From Pezizomycotina sp. ARF18 (taxonomy: Eukaryota > Ascomycota): a DNA stretch of 64,000 bases. The stretch spans positions 248,001 through 312,000 of the forward strand of contig AZLU01000014.1 in NCBI GenBank assembly GCA_002224055.1, written 5' to 3'. How positions within the stretch are numbered: position 1 is the stretch's first letter; every line of letters begins with the position of its first letter. This document shows, piece by piece, positions 10,116-21,070 of the stretch. The notes beneath the pieces are model-generated. The model ran no database searches. It was not told the origin of the DNA and saw nothing but the letters and a program-made list of their open reading frames with translations. Both the position numbers and the translations under genes were made by a program.

Positions 10116-12599
10116 GAATAAAGACCAAAAGCGGAAGCCAAATAAGAAGAGAAATGACGATAACCCGTATAAGACGAAGATGAAAGAAAATTTCTAATAA
10201 ATCAAAATTGCGCACTAAAGCGCGCTGGGGAAATAGTGAGGTACGTGGGAGTGGTGAAAAACTTTCCCTAACAATAATCTTTTCAATTTATTTATTTTCC
10301 TTTTTTTTTTTTTTTTTTTTTTTTCACAATCATACAAAGCAAAAAGGAAGAAATCCAAAGAAACATCTTTACATCCATACAACTACACGCTAATACTCTC
10401 GGTAGTTCACCATCGCCGCGAAGTCAATAGTATATCCAAGGACGCAGCCTTCTATCGCCGAATTCATATGATATACGCGACATTTAGTGCTTGCAAATCT
10501 ATAGGACTTTGTCTTTTCTGCTACCGTCGCAGAATACGCGTAGAATCTAGGTAGTTACACCTTAAAGACTTGTCCAAAACAAGGTATTCCATACTAAACA
10601 TCGCTGGACAGGTGCCATTCGATGGTCAAATGCACCTCAGTGGCACCATCAAACGATAATATTTCTTCGTCAATACTTTAAACAAAACATTCTCCATTCG
10701 CAGTAAACTCTCCTGCGTTATAACACTCCCTTTGGTTGTGATAAACGCTCTACTTCGCCGCATCTCGCGAATTAAAATCTAGTAGCCTGTTCTATACCTC
10801 TAACCTCTCGGGAATATAAATGCATCGGCGACCTTTCGAACCTCTTGAAGAAGAACTCATAAAAGTCGCGACGGGATACACGACAAGCACACCGGGTTCT
10901 ATAATCTATGGTTTCAATCTAAAACCATCCCTTCCGGTGCGACATTACCTAAAAATACTTTAAAGGGATACCTGCGCGTGCTGACGCGGGACAGCTCCTC
11001 GATTACGGCTCCTGTCGATCACGACGCGTCGATCATGCCCTTCCACCAGCAATCAGGTCCCTACCGCGTCCTTGTTCCAATACTCTAAATGTTGAAGGTA
11101 ATAGTTGCAGGTTTTGAATGAAACCCCGGATACAACTAGCTTTAACCTTTTAATCGCAAATTGAGCAAATTCTATTGGCGACCGGATACCGATTAGCTTA
11201 CTGAAAACGACCGAACAACGATCACGCACGGACTCACGAGATCGCCTGAAGAAGTATTCGTAGACCTGATGAAAGAACTATAAGCCAAAGCGAAAGACCG
11301 AAAAGCACATCACATTCACCTATGCAGCAATCTATGAGAACCAGGCGTTGGCGTATAAAGCTTGTTCTCCTTGACAACCGCCATGCAAGTACCCGCGATG
11401 TCGCTACATCTAGCCAAAACCCTAGGTTTTAAGCCCTCAACAAAGAATTTCACTATCCTTCCTGCTATTAGCATTATAGCAGTCACAGCTAGCTATATTC
11501 TTATGTATTTAAAGGCAGAAGTGCCTACAACTTGTATATTTATCCTCAGGCTCAATAAATCCGTTTGCTCACATATACGATTCGGAAGGTTTGAACCTAC
11601 ACCAGGTATTCGATATTTGAGAGATCTTTGAGCCGACGGAGGCGTAATCTACTCATATAAATAAGATCCGGTCCCTGATGTCAACAGCATACGCATCACT
11701 GGCGATGGCGTAGCAGTTAAGTCGTCGGCAATAGTTTGCTTTATAGAGATGTGTATTTTATTAGCTAATGGATTTCTAGATCTAAAACGGTCAATGCGAG
11801 AGCCAGTCGGCTACATGATGGCAGATACTTGGACGACTCTACTCCATTCTCGCGGCGAATCTCAACATAGCGTTTTCTGAGTGACCGAACCTCGGAGGAA
11901 AAAAAGACTTTCTGTTCCTGAGGACAATGGTGGTATATATTCCAGGAATTCTCTTGGTTTAAAATCCGTGCACATAGCCCAAGTCCTCTAGTTAGATTCG
12001 ACGTTATGGAAGAGTCAGTACTAGGAGCCTTCAAGCCTAAAACCTTGTCAAAGCTAGCCCTCGTTCACCGTATACAAAGAGCTGGGAACAGCAAAATATT
12101 CAGAATGAGAAATACGGAAACATGCCCAATTTTCAATGGGCAACTACCAAACAGTCAAGAACTGTCCTCGTGATATCGGCTGTGCCTGGGGACGGGCTGA
12201 GGAAATGACTTCTGGCTGCCGCTGATTTTAGGAGAGATAGAATCTTATACGCTAGCCTCCTACGAAGCGTCCTGAAGGATACAACCTCCACTAAAACCGA
12301 GAGTTGCCCGTTCTTCTGGAACCGCCTGGCATTATACGACATCATACGTTTGTAACAAATAAAATGGCGAGAGCCGAAGCCAACTTGTCACTTAACGCTC
12401 TTAACCGGATAACAAATATCGTTGCATTTAAACGCGTCCTTGGATATCAGCGTTCATTCCAGCTGTGAACTAGATTATATCTCAAGATGTAAGCACACGG
12501 CCCTTCTTTTGAAAGGGAATTCCGTAAAACTTCGCACGGGGGTTTTTAAGCCATCTTGCTTACGGGATGGATTGTTCTTTTTATTTTATTTGTCTATTG

Positions 12600-12602
<3 letters not shown>

Positions 12603-12630
<28 letters not shown>

Positions 12631-12642
12631 ATTTATTATTAT
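12603..12642. repeat. (TTA)n microsatellite
   Basis: About thirteen TTA/ATT units with one ATA interruption. Confidence 0.85.
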
Positions 12643-12966
12643 GATATAAACTATCTTGGTCACGTTCTTCGTCTATAATAATCAAGAGAAATTTGTTTCC
12701 CGATCGTGAAGGGATCGTTACCATTCTAGCTGAATTCTGTATGGGATCTTGATAAGGAAGCACAGTATCCTTTTGCCTAGGGCTACCGTAGTGGCGTAAA
12801 CATGAATTTAATATGAAAAAACAAAGCCGGACGGGGTTATACTTGATACAAGCTAGGCATCGCTATAAATTCGAAGGATAGTTTGATTAATGTTTATTAT
12901 ACAATGATAGTTAATGCAATTGAAACGCGCTTCTTGTATAGGAAGATCATGTTGTAACGTCGCAAG

Positions 12967-13085
12967 TGTTGGAACACCGTGAAGAGGGATTGATCCTTGG
13001 GTTGATTGATGGAGATGATGGGGGAAAGCTCCCTATTTATGTACAATAAGACATATACATGATGTATAGTAATAGTATTCCTACA
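12967..13085. repeat. 5' LTR, 119 bp
   Basis: TG...CA bounded, nearly identical to 15020-15138. Confidence 0.92.
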
Positions 13086-13698
13086 CTCCCACCGAGGCAC
13101 GGTATAAAGGTAGACATACCGAATAGCGTAACTCGATAAAGTAATGCCATATATGCCAAAACGTCGAAAAATCCATTAAAAAACGACGATACTCTCTGAC
13201 CGACGGAGTCAATATAAAAAATAAAAAATAAAGCTCCACCGACCTTCGCATGCGCAGTCGGAATATATAAAATAATATAATATAAGCTCCCACCGACCTT
13301 CGCAGTCGGTAATATATATATATAGTCGATTATATATAAAATAATATAGTGTATGCACTCGCTAAAACCTCTCCGGAAAACCTATGGGACAAAACCGGTA
13401 GAGGAAAAGATTATTACATATTAATATAGGCCCGCCAACACTATAATAATGTGCCTGGCTCGTTTTCTAGCCTTTACGCTATAAACGGGCGTCTCCGCTA
13501 GGTTCACCGTCTTATAATGTCGATAGATAGGTACCCGGAGCGGTGCTCTATAACGGGCCTCTGCGCTGGCGGTACCTTGTGGCGGCGGTTCGGTGCCTAT
13601 GATTCTGCGCGGCGCCTTTCCGGCGGTCACGGCGGTGGTGCCTCTATGGCGGCGGTGCCTCTCCGGCGGCCGCGGCGGTATCTCTGCATCGACGGCCT

Positions 13699-13740
13699 CT
13701 GCCGGTGCCTGTCTGCCGGTGCCTGTCTGCCGGTGCCTGT
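13699..13740. repeat. 14-bp minisatellite, three perfect units
   Basis: Unit CTGCCGGTGCCTGT three times without a mismatch. Degenerate CGGTGCCT units continue through about 13550-14090 inside the LTR element and give that section a GC content far above its surroundings. Confidence 0.85.
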
Positions 13741-14813
13741 CTGCGGTGCGGTACTGCTAGCCGGGACTCTGCCGGTGCCTTCGCGCTAATGCGCGGACTA
13801 TCTGTGCTATTAGTATTGCATCGACGGCTTCTGCCGGTGCCTGCCTGTGTGCCTGTATGCCTGCGCCTCTGCGCCGGTGCCTTATTAATTATAAATGCCT
13901 AGCCGGGACGGTGCCTGCCTGCTACGCCTCTGCGGCGGCAGTTTGGTGCCTGTGTTCTGCGGCGGTCGCGGCGGTAGTTCTTTTATAGCGGCGTGCCTCT
14001 CCGGCGGCCTTGGTTCTACATCGACGGCCTTGTCGGTGCCTGTCTGCCGGTGCCTCTACCGGTGCCTCTGCGGTGCCTGTAATGCCTTATAATTATAAAA
14101 CGCCTAGCCGAACCGAGCCGTCGGCCACCTCTGTCCAGGTGGTCTTACTGTACCGAGCCTTACGCTCGAGCCTTACCGGTAACACAACATCGGTGGTATA
14201 CCCACTACCGATCGGACCCGTCGGTACCGAGGTAAGGTGGCCTTACTACAACTACACTCGAGTAGTCTTCCGGTCCTCGTCGAGGCGGGGATAATAACGA
14301 TCGGAGCCTATATAATGTAGGTTTACTTCGACGATCGACTCTGGCTAGAGCTTCCGCGACCGTTCGCAAACGACGCTACGGCATTATAATATATAATAAA
14401 CGACGGTATTATAGGTATTCCGGTAATAATAAAATAGCGGCCGTTAGTAGTACTATATATAGCCGGGCAGCGGGTAGTATTAGTTCGAGGCATCGTCCTT
14501 AACTGACGGTGCTTAGGTTAGTAACTAGGCCTCTGTGTAGCCGGGTAGGCCTTGCGTAGCTGGTTCGTAGGCGTGCTCGTTATTCTCGTTATTTCGTTAT
14601 TTTCTCGTTCTTCTTCTTATTATTATTGTTTTCTCTTCTTTTCTTCTTCTTTATATATTATTCTTCTTCTTATTAAATAACGGTGGATACTTAGCCGTAT
14701 TTTATTAATATTATAGCGCTGTACTATCGACTAACGTAGTCGGTACTTTACCGAGTATTACCGTCCGATATAATCGGTGCTCCGTTATATCTTATATTAT
14801 CGTTAGCGAAAAT

Positions 14814-14912
14814 ATGCGTTTTGGCGTACATATACGTTTTAATGCTATGCGTTTTAACGTACATATGCGCTTTAATACTATGCGTTTTGACGTGTATATA
14901 CGCTTTTGTGAC
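14814..14912. repeat. About three degenerate units of roughly 35 bp
   Basis: Units of the form TATGCGTTTTRRCGTACATAT recur near the 3' end of the LTR element interior. Confidence 0.65.
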
Positions 14913-15019
14913 GACGGTGCTCCGTTAATAAAGATTTTTTTTTTAAAAAGAATTAAAAAATATATCGTAATATTATGACGGTTAGAGTTAGCTAGTAGAA
15001 CGTCTACCGGGCTATAACC

Positions 15020-15138
15020 TGTTGGAACACCGTGAAGAGGGATTGATCCTTGGTTGATTGATGGATATGATGGGGGGAAAGCTCCCCTATTTATGTACAA
15101 TAAGACATATACAGATGTATAGTAATGGTGTTCCTACA
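15020..15138. repeat. 3' LTR, 119 bp
   Basis: Same length and ends as the 5' LTR, followed directly by the GCAAG target duplication. Confidence 0.92.
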
Positions 15139-15156
15139 GCAAGAGTAAGTACTTTG

Positions 15157-15856
15157 TTAACCCAATAAGATGGGTTCCTCCGAGCTCACACCCAGATCCT
15201 CCACTGTTCCAGGCTCCCTAGCAGCGCCTATAGTTATTATCACCGGCAAGCTTGCCGTCATTAGCTCCAACGGCAGCACTGGTTTCCATCTGCCAGCTGA
15301 AGAAGTAGTACGGTTGATCAAGCGTACCCTGGTGATCCTCCAAGACAAATCCACGCTTTCAATTTGCGCCTTGCTGCCAGTAGCTTTCCTGAAATTCTTC
15401 TCGGCCTCGTCGAGATCAACCTTGACGGCAACTGAAAGTCTTCGCGCCGTCGACACCTTGAAAGAAAATCGGTAATGTGTTTCGGCTTCTCGAACTCGCC
15501 CCAGCTTTTCTCCTTGATAGTGTACTCGGAAGTGCCGAGGCGATGATTTGGCTTCGATGCGGTTCAGACCCCAGGTGTCGCTGGCTGGTTTACCGTTATC
15601 AGAGGCTACGGTAGCGTAGAGGAGCTCGACGGAGGAAGAGTCACCCCACGCTTCCACGCTGCGTTGAGCAATGGTAAGGCGACCGCCAAAAGATAGAATA
15701 CGCCCGTGATTGCAGCCGGGGCCTGTTCGAAATTTCTGTTAGCACGATAGTGAAACGCAAGTATATTGGGATTCCAGGATAGTTTTTCATACACTGCGGC
15801 GCAGCAATGGCGCCGAGAGCGAGCAAGGCAGTAGAGACAGCGGTTGTGAACTTCAT
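15157..15856 (-). CDS. Secreted protein of about 209 residues, unknown family, one intron
   Basis: Exon 1 (15793-15856) encodes the signal peptide MKFTTAVSTALLALGAIAAP. A 70-bp intron (15723-15792) runs from GTATGA through a GCTAAC branch point to CAG. Exon 2 (15157-15722) continues in phase to a TAA. The mature protein starts with CPGCNHGR, its only two cysteines, then is charged and mostly beta/alpha mixed (RLTIAQRSVEAWGDSSSVEL, KVDLDEAEKNFRKATGSK). The splice junction, signal peptide and long intact second exon support a live gene. I recognise no domain; it could be an effector-type protein. The stop codon lies 18 bp from the LTR element, which may therefore supply the 3' processing region. 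Start chosen as the first ATG before the signal peptide. Confidence 0.85.
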
Positions 15857-15964
15857 TTTTATGCTGCTAATGGTTTTTATAACTGGATTTTTCGACGGTT
15901 TTTGATAAAGTGGTAAGTATTCAGGAGAATATTATCTGCAGATTGGTGATAGAACTAAAACTTT

Positions 15965-15982
15965 GGAGCGCTCCAGCGCTCC
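15965..15982. promoter_or_regulatory. Perfect inverted repeat beside the TATA box of the secreted-protein gene
   Basis: Arms GGAGCGCT and AGCGCTCC with a 2-bp spacer, lying between the TATA box and the start codon of the 15157-15856 gene. A symmetric site of this type could bind a dimeric regulator; that role is inferred. Confidence 0.5.
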
Positions 15983-15983
15983 C

Positions 15984-15991
15984 TTATATAA
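15984..15991 (-). promoter_or_regulatory. TATA box of the secreted-protein gene
   Basis: TATATAAG on the minus strand, about 130 bp upstream of the ATG at 15856. Confidence 0.6.
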
Positions 15992-16285
15992 CCATCCCAC
16001 GCTTTAACGTGATAAATATCGACATAACTGATCATAGCTTCTAACTAAGATTCTCATTATCGGAATCTTCCGGACTCTTTTGCTGAACCGCTCAAATGTA
16101 GATTTCGAGGGTAATATCGCAATTTAACTGATTATATACGCAATTTATCAGTTGTTCGGGTTTTCCTCAACTTGCTCTTACTTCAAGTATACTCGTGTTC
16201 GTGCTTTGTGGGAAATTCATATATTGTGCTGACGCGAACTTGCGAATTGGGGAAGCTGGGTATCCATAGCTGCGGGTCGATAAGA

Positions 16286-16740
16286 TCAGGAAAGTGTGGA
16301 GTGGCAACTCATCGCGTGATGTAGGATTCTCTGTAGTTTATTTGCGACGGCGTTCGGACCTATTAATTCTGGTGCAAAGCTTTGGTACAAGCTCTTGGCT
16401 CTAAAACCATGGTATTCATTAACATCGGAATGATCGATAACTTCGCCGTCTTTAACATTTCCATCGGCGACCAACCCGGTATATTGGTTCAATTCAGCAT
16501 CTCTATACTACTCATAAGCGTTCCCTCATGCTTGAGGGGTGCTTCAGGAGTAATGCGCATTTGAGCGGTGTAGTGCAATCCAAAATATAAACCAGTGGTT
16601 GCATCCCAATTTTTGGATGAAAAACGCCATATGACGAGCTTTCCTGATCGAAGACATCAATACATCCTTCTGTTCCAGAATGATTAGGCGCTTCGGGTAT
16701 GTTGCCGTAATACTGAGATTAACAAAAAAGCGGAGGTTCT
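16286..16740 (-). pseudogene. Interrupted gene fragment, unknown family
   Basis: Three minus-strand frames succeed each other without other strong candidates: one from about 16715 (SQYYGNIPEAPNHSGTEGCI), one from about 16610 (NWDATTGLYFGLHYTAQMRI), and one to the stop at 16286 (NQYTGLVADGNVKDGEVIDH). Composition is protein-like throughout, but two frame changes without introns separate them. A possible acceptor (TTAATCTCAG) precedes the first segment, so upstream exons may be lost or undetected. No family recognised. Confidence 0.4.
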
Positions 16741-18112
16741 CTCTTCACCGACGAATTCTCTAGAAAAGAAAATAAGCGAAATGTGCAACCAAAAATAACC
16801 TTCTGTCACAGAAAATTTTCGTTGCAAGTATCTTGAGCAATCTTCCTCCCAATTTCAGCCTTGATATGATATAAAATTCTTGCATAGAAATAAATGCACG
16901 AATGGTTTATATTTGATAGCTTAGGATAACTCATCCAGACTTATCAGACTTACCGAGTTCTGGGATATCAATATACGAACGTGTGTTGTATTCTTAGACA
17001 ATATACTTGAAGACGAATAACAAAAAAAAAAAAACGCGAGGTGGATTTAGTGATCCTCTTTGCCAACACTTTATTCCCTTTCTGTTGATAAAGAACGTTT
17101 TGGCATTAAAAAATGTTCTTTCCTGTGAATTGAGATTTATCGGTCTAGAATCGACCGGCTTTCGAAGAAGTCGAATTTCAAACATACTTGTCTATATACT
17201 GCCGGAAGAGTATTTGCGTACTGCTTTTTTCTGTCCCTTAAAAAGCTCAAGAAGATATTTCATAGCAGCTTTAATTTTCAACCGCACCGGGGTCCTCCTT
17301 TCTTTAGTTCGAGAGTGATTTGCAAATTTAGTTCGTTCAATTTACAACTCATGGTGAATCATGATTGAAAGGGTTACTGGCTTTTCGACTTCATAGTCAT
17401 TTTTAATATCTTGCGATCTGAAAGATCTATTTATTGCGACTAAGGAGACATGTTATCATCACTTAACTAAAAGCAAGGATGCGGAGGTGGGATACCCTCA
17501 CTAACAATTGAAGCACGAACTGTCCCTCAACTATCCAAATTGGAGCGAAAGTTTTTGCGTATAATTTTCATCACTGTTACGGGTAGATTGTATCGAGTTC
17601 CTATTAATTTAATTGTTAAAGAACTTAACATTGGTTTGTATCATTATACTAGTAAGCCTTATCCCCACTTTTCCTTCCATAGAGTAACGTAGGTCCCAAT
17701 ATTCATATTTTTCCAGAGATATTTTTCGTCTCTTTCTACTTTTTTTTCGTTTTTTGTGTGGGAAGATTTTATAAATTCAGTTGAAAGTTATCCACGGACG
17801 GCTCCGATGTAGTTTCAAAGTCGTATCATCAACTATTTTCTCACACTGCACTAAAGACCAAAGTCTGGTTACGAGGCCGAGTGTCTCCGTTCTTGTTGTA
17901 ATAGATAATGAAATGCATGACTTATCTAAAGCCAAACGATGATTGCCAACGGTAAATAAAATATCTGAGAATTTAATAGGCGTATGCTGAGGACTAAGGA
18001 GCTAAAAGTTTTTTTCAGTTCGGAAATTATACATTCGTTAGGCTGGCTTTCAATGCGGTTATAAAAGGCTTCGGATTAGAAGGACTGACTTTCCAGCTCT
18101 AAGCCAGGTGTA
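16741..18112. other. Gene-free A/T-rich stretch
   Basis: A poly-A tract near 17022-17033 and short scattered frames only. No splice-consistent gene is visible. Confidence 0.5.
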
Positions 18113-18705
18113 GTCCTGATATATTATTTGCCGATAAAGGACGAGGTGTCTTTTCTCCTATAGTAAAAGGTCGCTATATAATGAACGATTATGGAAGAAT
18201 TGCAATTGAGATCTCTGATAAAAATCTTACGAAGAATATATGGTCTGTAGTTGTAGCAAACGAGACGCGAGATATTATGCAGCACCTACCTGAGCAGGCG
18301 ATGCTATGTTGCGGGAGTACCTCCTAATATCGTAAGCGTATAAGAAAAAGGTGTCAAATAAAAGATTTCCGAAAAAGAATGGACTAGTCGCGTTAAATGT
18401 ACTTGATGTGTGCTATTTCACTCTTGAGTATACACTCGTCGTTCTTGTAATAAAATAACGAAAGCGGAAGAATTGCTTATTATATATCACCTACCTCGAA
18501 TGCTTTGATCAAGACCCGGTTGTGTTAATTCTACGCATCACGGGGGAAAGCATACTGCTATGCTTGCTCTTGAAATTGCAGTACCGGATCCGACATATCG
18601 CGCTCCCCTCTCTTATGCGAATATCCGTGGGTTTTCTAAAGATAAGGTGTTCGATGGACCTCTAGTTGGAGACTTTGAATTTCGCTTCAGCTTCGATGCA
18701 TAAAA
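18113..18705 (+). pseudogene. Fragments of a possible beta-rich protein gene
   Basis: A frame from about 18113 to 18338 reads PDILFADKGRGVFSPIVKGR followed by YIMNDYGRIAIEISDKN. A second open stretch near 18530-18705 reads AMLALEIAVPDPTYRAPLSY and ends GDFEFRFSFDA. The V-x-G-x-x-I ... I-E-I pattern recurs at 48.2 and 48.6 kb. Stops between the parts and the lack of a start suggest a degraded gene. Confidence 0.3.
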
Positions 18706-18938
18706 ATACATCTGGTGATCAATCAAAGAAACACGATATACACAAGCTAAGAGTCTTTATTCGATCTCGTACGATTATACGCCAAGTTATTTGAAATGAA
18801 GCAAGATAATTGATTACGTTCCTCAGTAGAGGCTAGTAAATCTGCCACTTCTTTTCGAGAGTAAGAAGTCCGATGAGGGTCGTACGATCTTTCGTCTGAT
18901 TTTTATCTTGAGATATGAAGCCATCATAGTGCACTTGA

Positions 18939-19304
18939 ATGAATATCGCCTGTTACATCATGCCATTTACAAGAAATACTATCGTGATTAAAACTAGCTT
19001 GTGTAACGTGAGATGGGATATCGAACTGCGACGGAAAGTTATTGAAAATTCTATACTAACAGGTGCCTTTTCGCTTAAACATCACTCCCGAGCTCCGAAT
19101 ATCGAGAGGAAGAGCATATTGATGGATTTCATGGCTACATTTGTACCAAGATTTCCCTGCTCGGAGGTGCCGAACGTGAATATCCCCCCTGGCAGAGCAG
19201 TCGATATGACGGAAGTCCATTCCACCGGGAATCAAAATTGCGACTTGGCGCTACCCCAGAAATTTCGAGGCCTCTGGACCCATTTCGTCTTAGCGCTCCT
19301 GTAA
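18939..19304 (+). CDS. Weak 121-residue candidate
   Basis: ATG at 18939 (MNIACYIMPFTRNTIVIKTS), open to a TAA at 19302-19304. It has no signal peptide or relative in the window. The second half (FPCSEVPNVNIPPGRAVDMT) looks more protein-like than the first. It overlaps nothing better supported, but may be chance. Confidence 0.22.
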   Translation: MNIACYIMPFTRNTIVIKTSLCNVRWDIELRRKVIENSILTGAFSLKHHSRAPNIERKSILMDFMATFVPRFPCSEVPNVNIPPGRAVDMTEVHSTGNQNCDLALPQKFRGLWTHFVLALL

Positions 19305-19323
19305 CAAGGCCGAACGGGTAATC

Positions 19324-19758
19324 CTATAGCGGTATCCGGAAGAGATATTCAGGAACCTCGAGCCGGGCCGGTTCAGCCCTATACTTGCTCGTGAGCCCGA
19401 AGGTATGACGTTGTGGAATAAAATTCCTGGCAAGTTCTCTGCTTAATTCCAGAAATTCTAGAAATTCGGAATCCCAGTCTAGAAATGACACAAAAAGTTC
19501 AGATGCGACAATATCAAACCGTGACAAGGTACATACTATCATAGCCCTGTGACAAGAAAGTCCGAGCCAATTATTAGACAGCGCTAAAACGGTAGCGCTT
19601 AACGAGAAAGGGTCAAGATCTTGACATTGGAGTAATTTTTCCGTTCGCATAACTTCTCCAGCCGCAGATCTCGGGCCAAGACCCGGATTTTGAACTGAGA
19701 GCGCCTCTGCATAAAGTCGATATAGGGACTCTTTGACAGCCCTAGGCAGCGGCACCAA
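19324..19758 (-). CDS. Unknown 144-residue frame without ATG start
   Basis: Open frame beginning near 19758 (PLPRAVKESLYRLYAEALSV) and ending EVPEYLFRIPL at 19324, Leu-rich and probably helical. No ATG lies at its 5' end, so either an upstream exon exists or this is a remnant. Upstream frames from 19811 (MNIYYTTTREVYSSPILHWC) could supply a start after a frame shift. No family recognised. Confidence 0.3.
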   Translation of the reverse strand: MVPLPRAVKESLYRLYAEALSVQNPGLGPRSAAGEVMRTEKLLQCQDLDPFSLSATVLALSNNWLGLSCHRAMIVCTLSRFDIVASELFVSFLDWDSEFLEFLELSRELARNFIPQRHTFGLTSKYRAEPARLEVPEYLFRIPL

Positions 19759-20035
19759 TGCAGAATGGGTGAAGAATATACTTCACGTGTGGTTGTATAA
19801 TATATATTCACCTATGCCTAGAGAATGATTTGACTTAGACCAGACAAGAAACCTGAGCGATCGTACTCGTTTGATATCCATGTTTCTTGGCGTGAGTTTG
19901 GTCGGATGAAGCGCACAAAGACGTTTCGTGGCAGCGGCATCATGATAGTAATTCGAAATTATGGCTAGTATCGACAGAACATTTTACTTCAATACCATAA
20001 TGCTAGAAACCGTAGTCATGCCTTCGAGAGTTGTC

Positions 20036-20046
20036 TAGTATATAAG
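20036..20046 (+). promoter_or_regulatory. TATA box upstream of the 20.2-21.0 kb gene
   Basis: TATATAAG about 200 bp before the candidate start of the secreted-protein pseudogene, followed by an A/C-rich leader typical of fungal 5' UTRs. Confidence 0.45.
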
Positions 20047-20239
20047 TTGTCGATATCTCCTGTCTATTTCGATCATCATCATCATCAAATCATCGGCTTT
20101 TCACACTCATTAGCAACCAACAATTCGTTAGTAACAACAACTAAATACATTCATTCACAAAAACAATCAACACTATCGTTTAACATACCTTAAAACTACA
20201 CTAATTGTAACGTCGATCGTTTTCAATCTTTGCAACTTT

Positions 20240-21070
20240 TTACCATGCTTCTCAGTCAATTCTCTCCGGCGCACTCGCTCTGACTGCTCATTTCAGCTGC
20301 AGCTATGCCGCTGCATTAACACCGGCATTAGCGCCGGGCTGATTCCCTCGATCCTGTCTCCGTTCCTGCCGATGATGGCGGCGACGTCCTGAACAGGCCG
20401 ACGCGCAATGCCGGCTGGGACAACAACGTCTACATGGCAAACGACGCGGCCAAGTCATCTACGTCATGGCCGCTCTCAACCCGACTGGGCCGTCCGACTT
20501 CATCGCCAACATCGCGCTCACCGTCCTCGGTATCGAGGAAATCAAGGCTATCGTCGGCGCCGCTGAGCTTCCCGCGAAATCAAAACCCTGACCGATCTCT
20601 ACAACCTCCTCAAGATCAGCGGCCAGCTCATCTCCGCCAGCATTACTGTTGCCACCCGTCCTCCTGAGGCCGTCCTCGCGCTCACCACGCCATCCGCAAG
20701 CACGCTCTCGTTATCCAGAACGGTGACTCTGCAGACGTCAACCATAGCAACGCGTTCGAGATCTACCTCTCCCTCGACGGCCTCGCGAGCTTGGCTAAGG
20801 CTAAGAACATTTCTCTTCTGGTCATGAGCAAGGACGGTCGCCAGACTGCCTCTTTAATACCAACTCCGACTACTCCTGGATCGCTACCAAGAACCAGAAG
20901 ATCGTTAGGTCAGTCTACGGCGGAAGCCTCTTCGAGGAGGACAAGGATGCCGCTGATCAGGCTATCAGCTGGCCTATCACTCAGGCCGTCGCTGACCCGA
21001 CAGCAATGAGGTTGACGGCCCGACCGCTAACCACAGCTAAAAGCCTCAATCCCTCTCTTGCGATCGAGCT
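20240..21070 (+). pseudogene. Broken secreted-protein gene, unknown family
   Basis: GC-rich coding-type sequence of about 270 codons with several frame breaks. It opens with a signal-peptide-like stretch (ILSGALALTAHFSCSYAAAL). Well-formed segments follow in order: VIYVMAALNPTGPSDFIANI, LTDLYNLLKISGQLISASIT, VIQNGDSADVNHSNAFEIYL and NQKIVRSVYGGSLFEEDKDA. The protein would be alanine-rich and mostly beta/alpha, secreted and cysteine-poor. Codon use differs sharply from the A/T-rich flanks. I cannot name the family; it may be an effector or a cell-surface protein. Confidence 0.6.

Larger units (their letters stand above)
9830..12966. other. Gene-free, microsatellite-rich stretch
   Basis: Holds C18 and (GA)12 tracts near 10015-10115, T22 near 10302-10323 and a TTA microsatellite near 12603. 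Frames are short and unrelated. The section 10400-12400 has even base composition with scattered stops and may be old decayed sequence, but I cannot identify a source. Confidence 0.5.
12967..15138. mobile_element. Non-autonomous LTR retrotransposon, Copia-like, structurally whole
   Basis: Two direct repeats of 119 bp bound the element: 12967-13085 and 15020-15138, each beginning TGTTGGAACACC and ending TCCTACA. The 5-bp sequence GCAAG flanks both sides (12962-12966 and 15139-15143), a clean target-site duplication. The LTRs differ at about three substitutions and four single-base gaps, so insertion is fairly recent on the scale of this region. The roughly 1.93-kb interior has no gag or pol reading and consists of A/T-rich blocks, a GC-rich minisatellite and a second repeat block, so it must have relied on proteins of another element. 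A leader segment near 13365-13410 resembles, from memory, leaders of fungal Copia elements. Confidence 0.9.

Noticed and set aside
13517-14294. Cys/Gly/Leu-rich open frames in GC-rich DNA
   Set aside because: They are the translation of the minisatellite inside the LTR element and have no independent support.
12967-15138. Degraded autonomous retroelement with pol
   Set aside because: No reverse transcriptase, integrase or protease reading is visible in the interior; the non-autonomous interpretation fits better.
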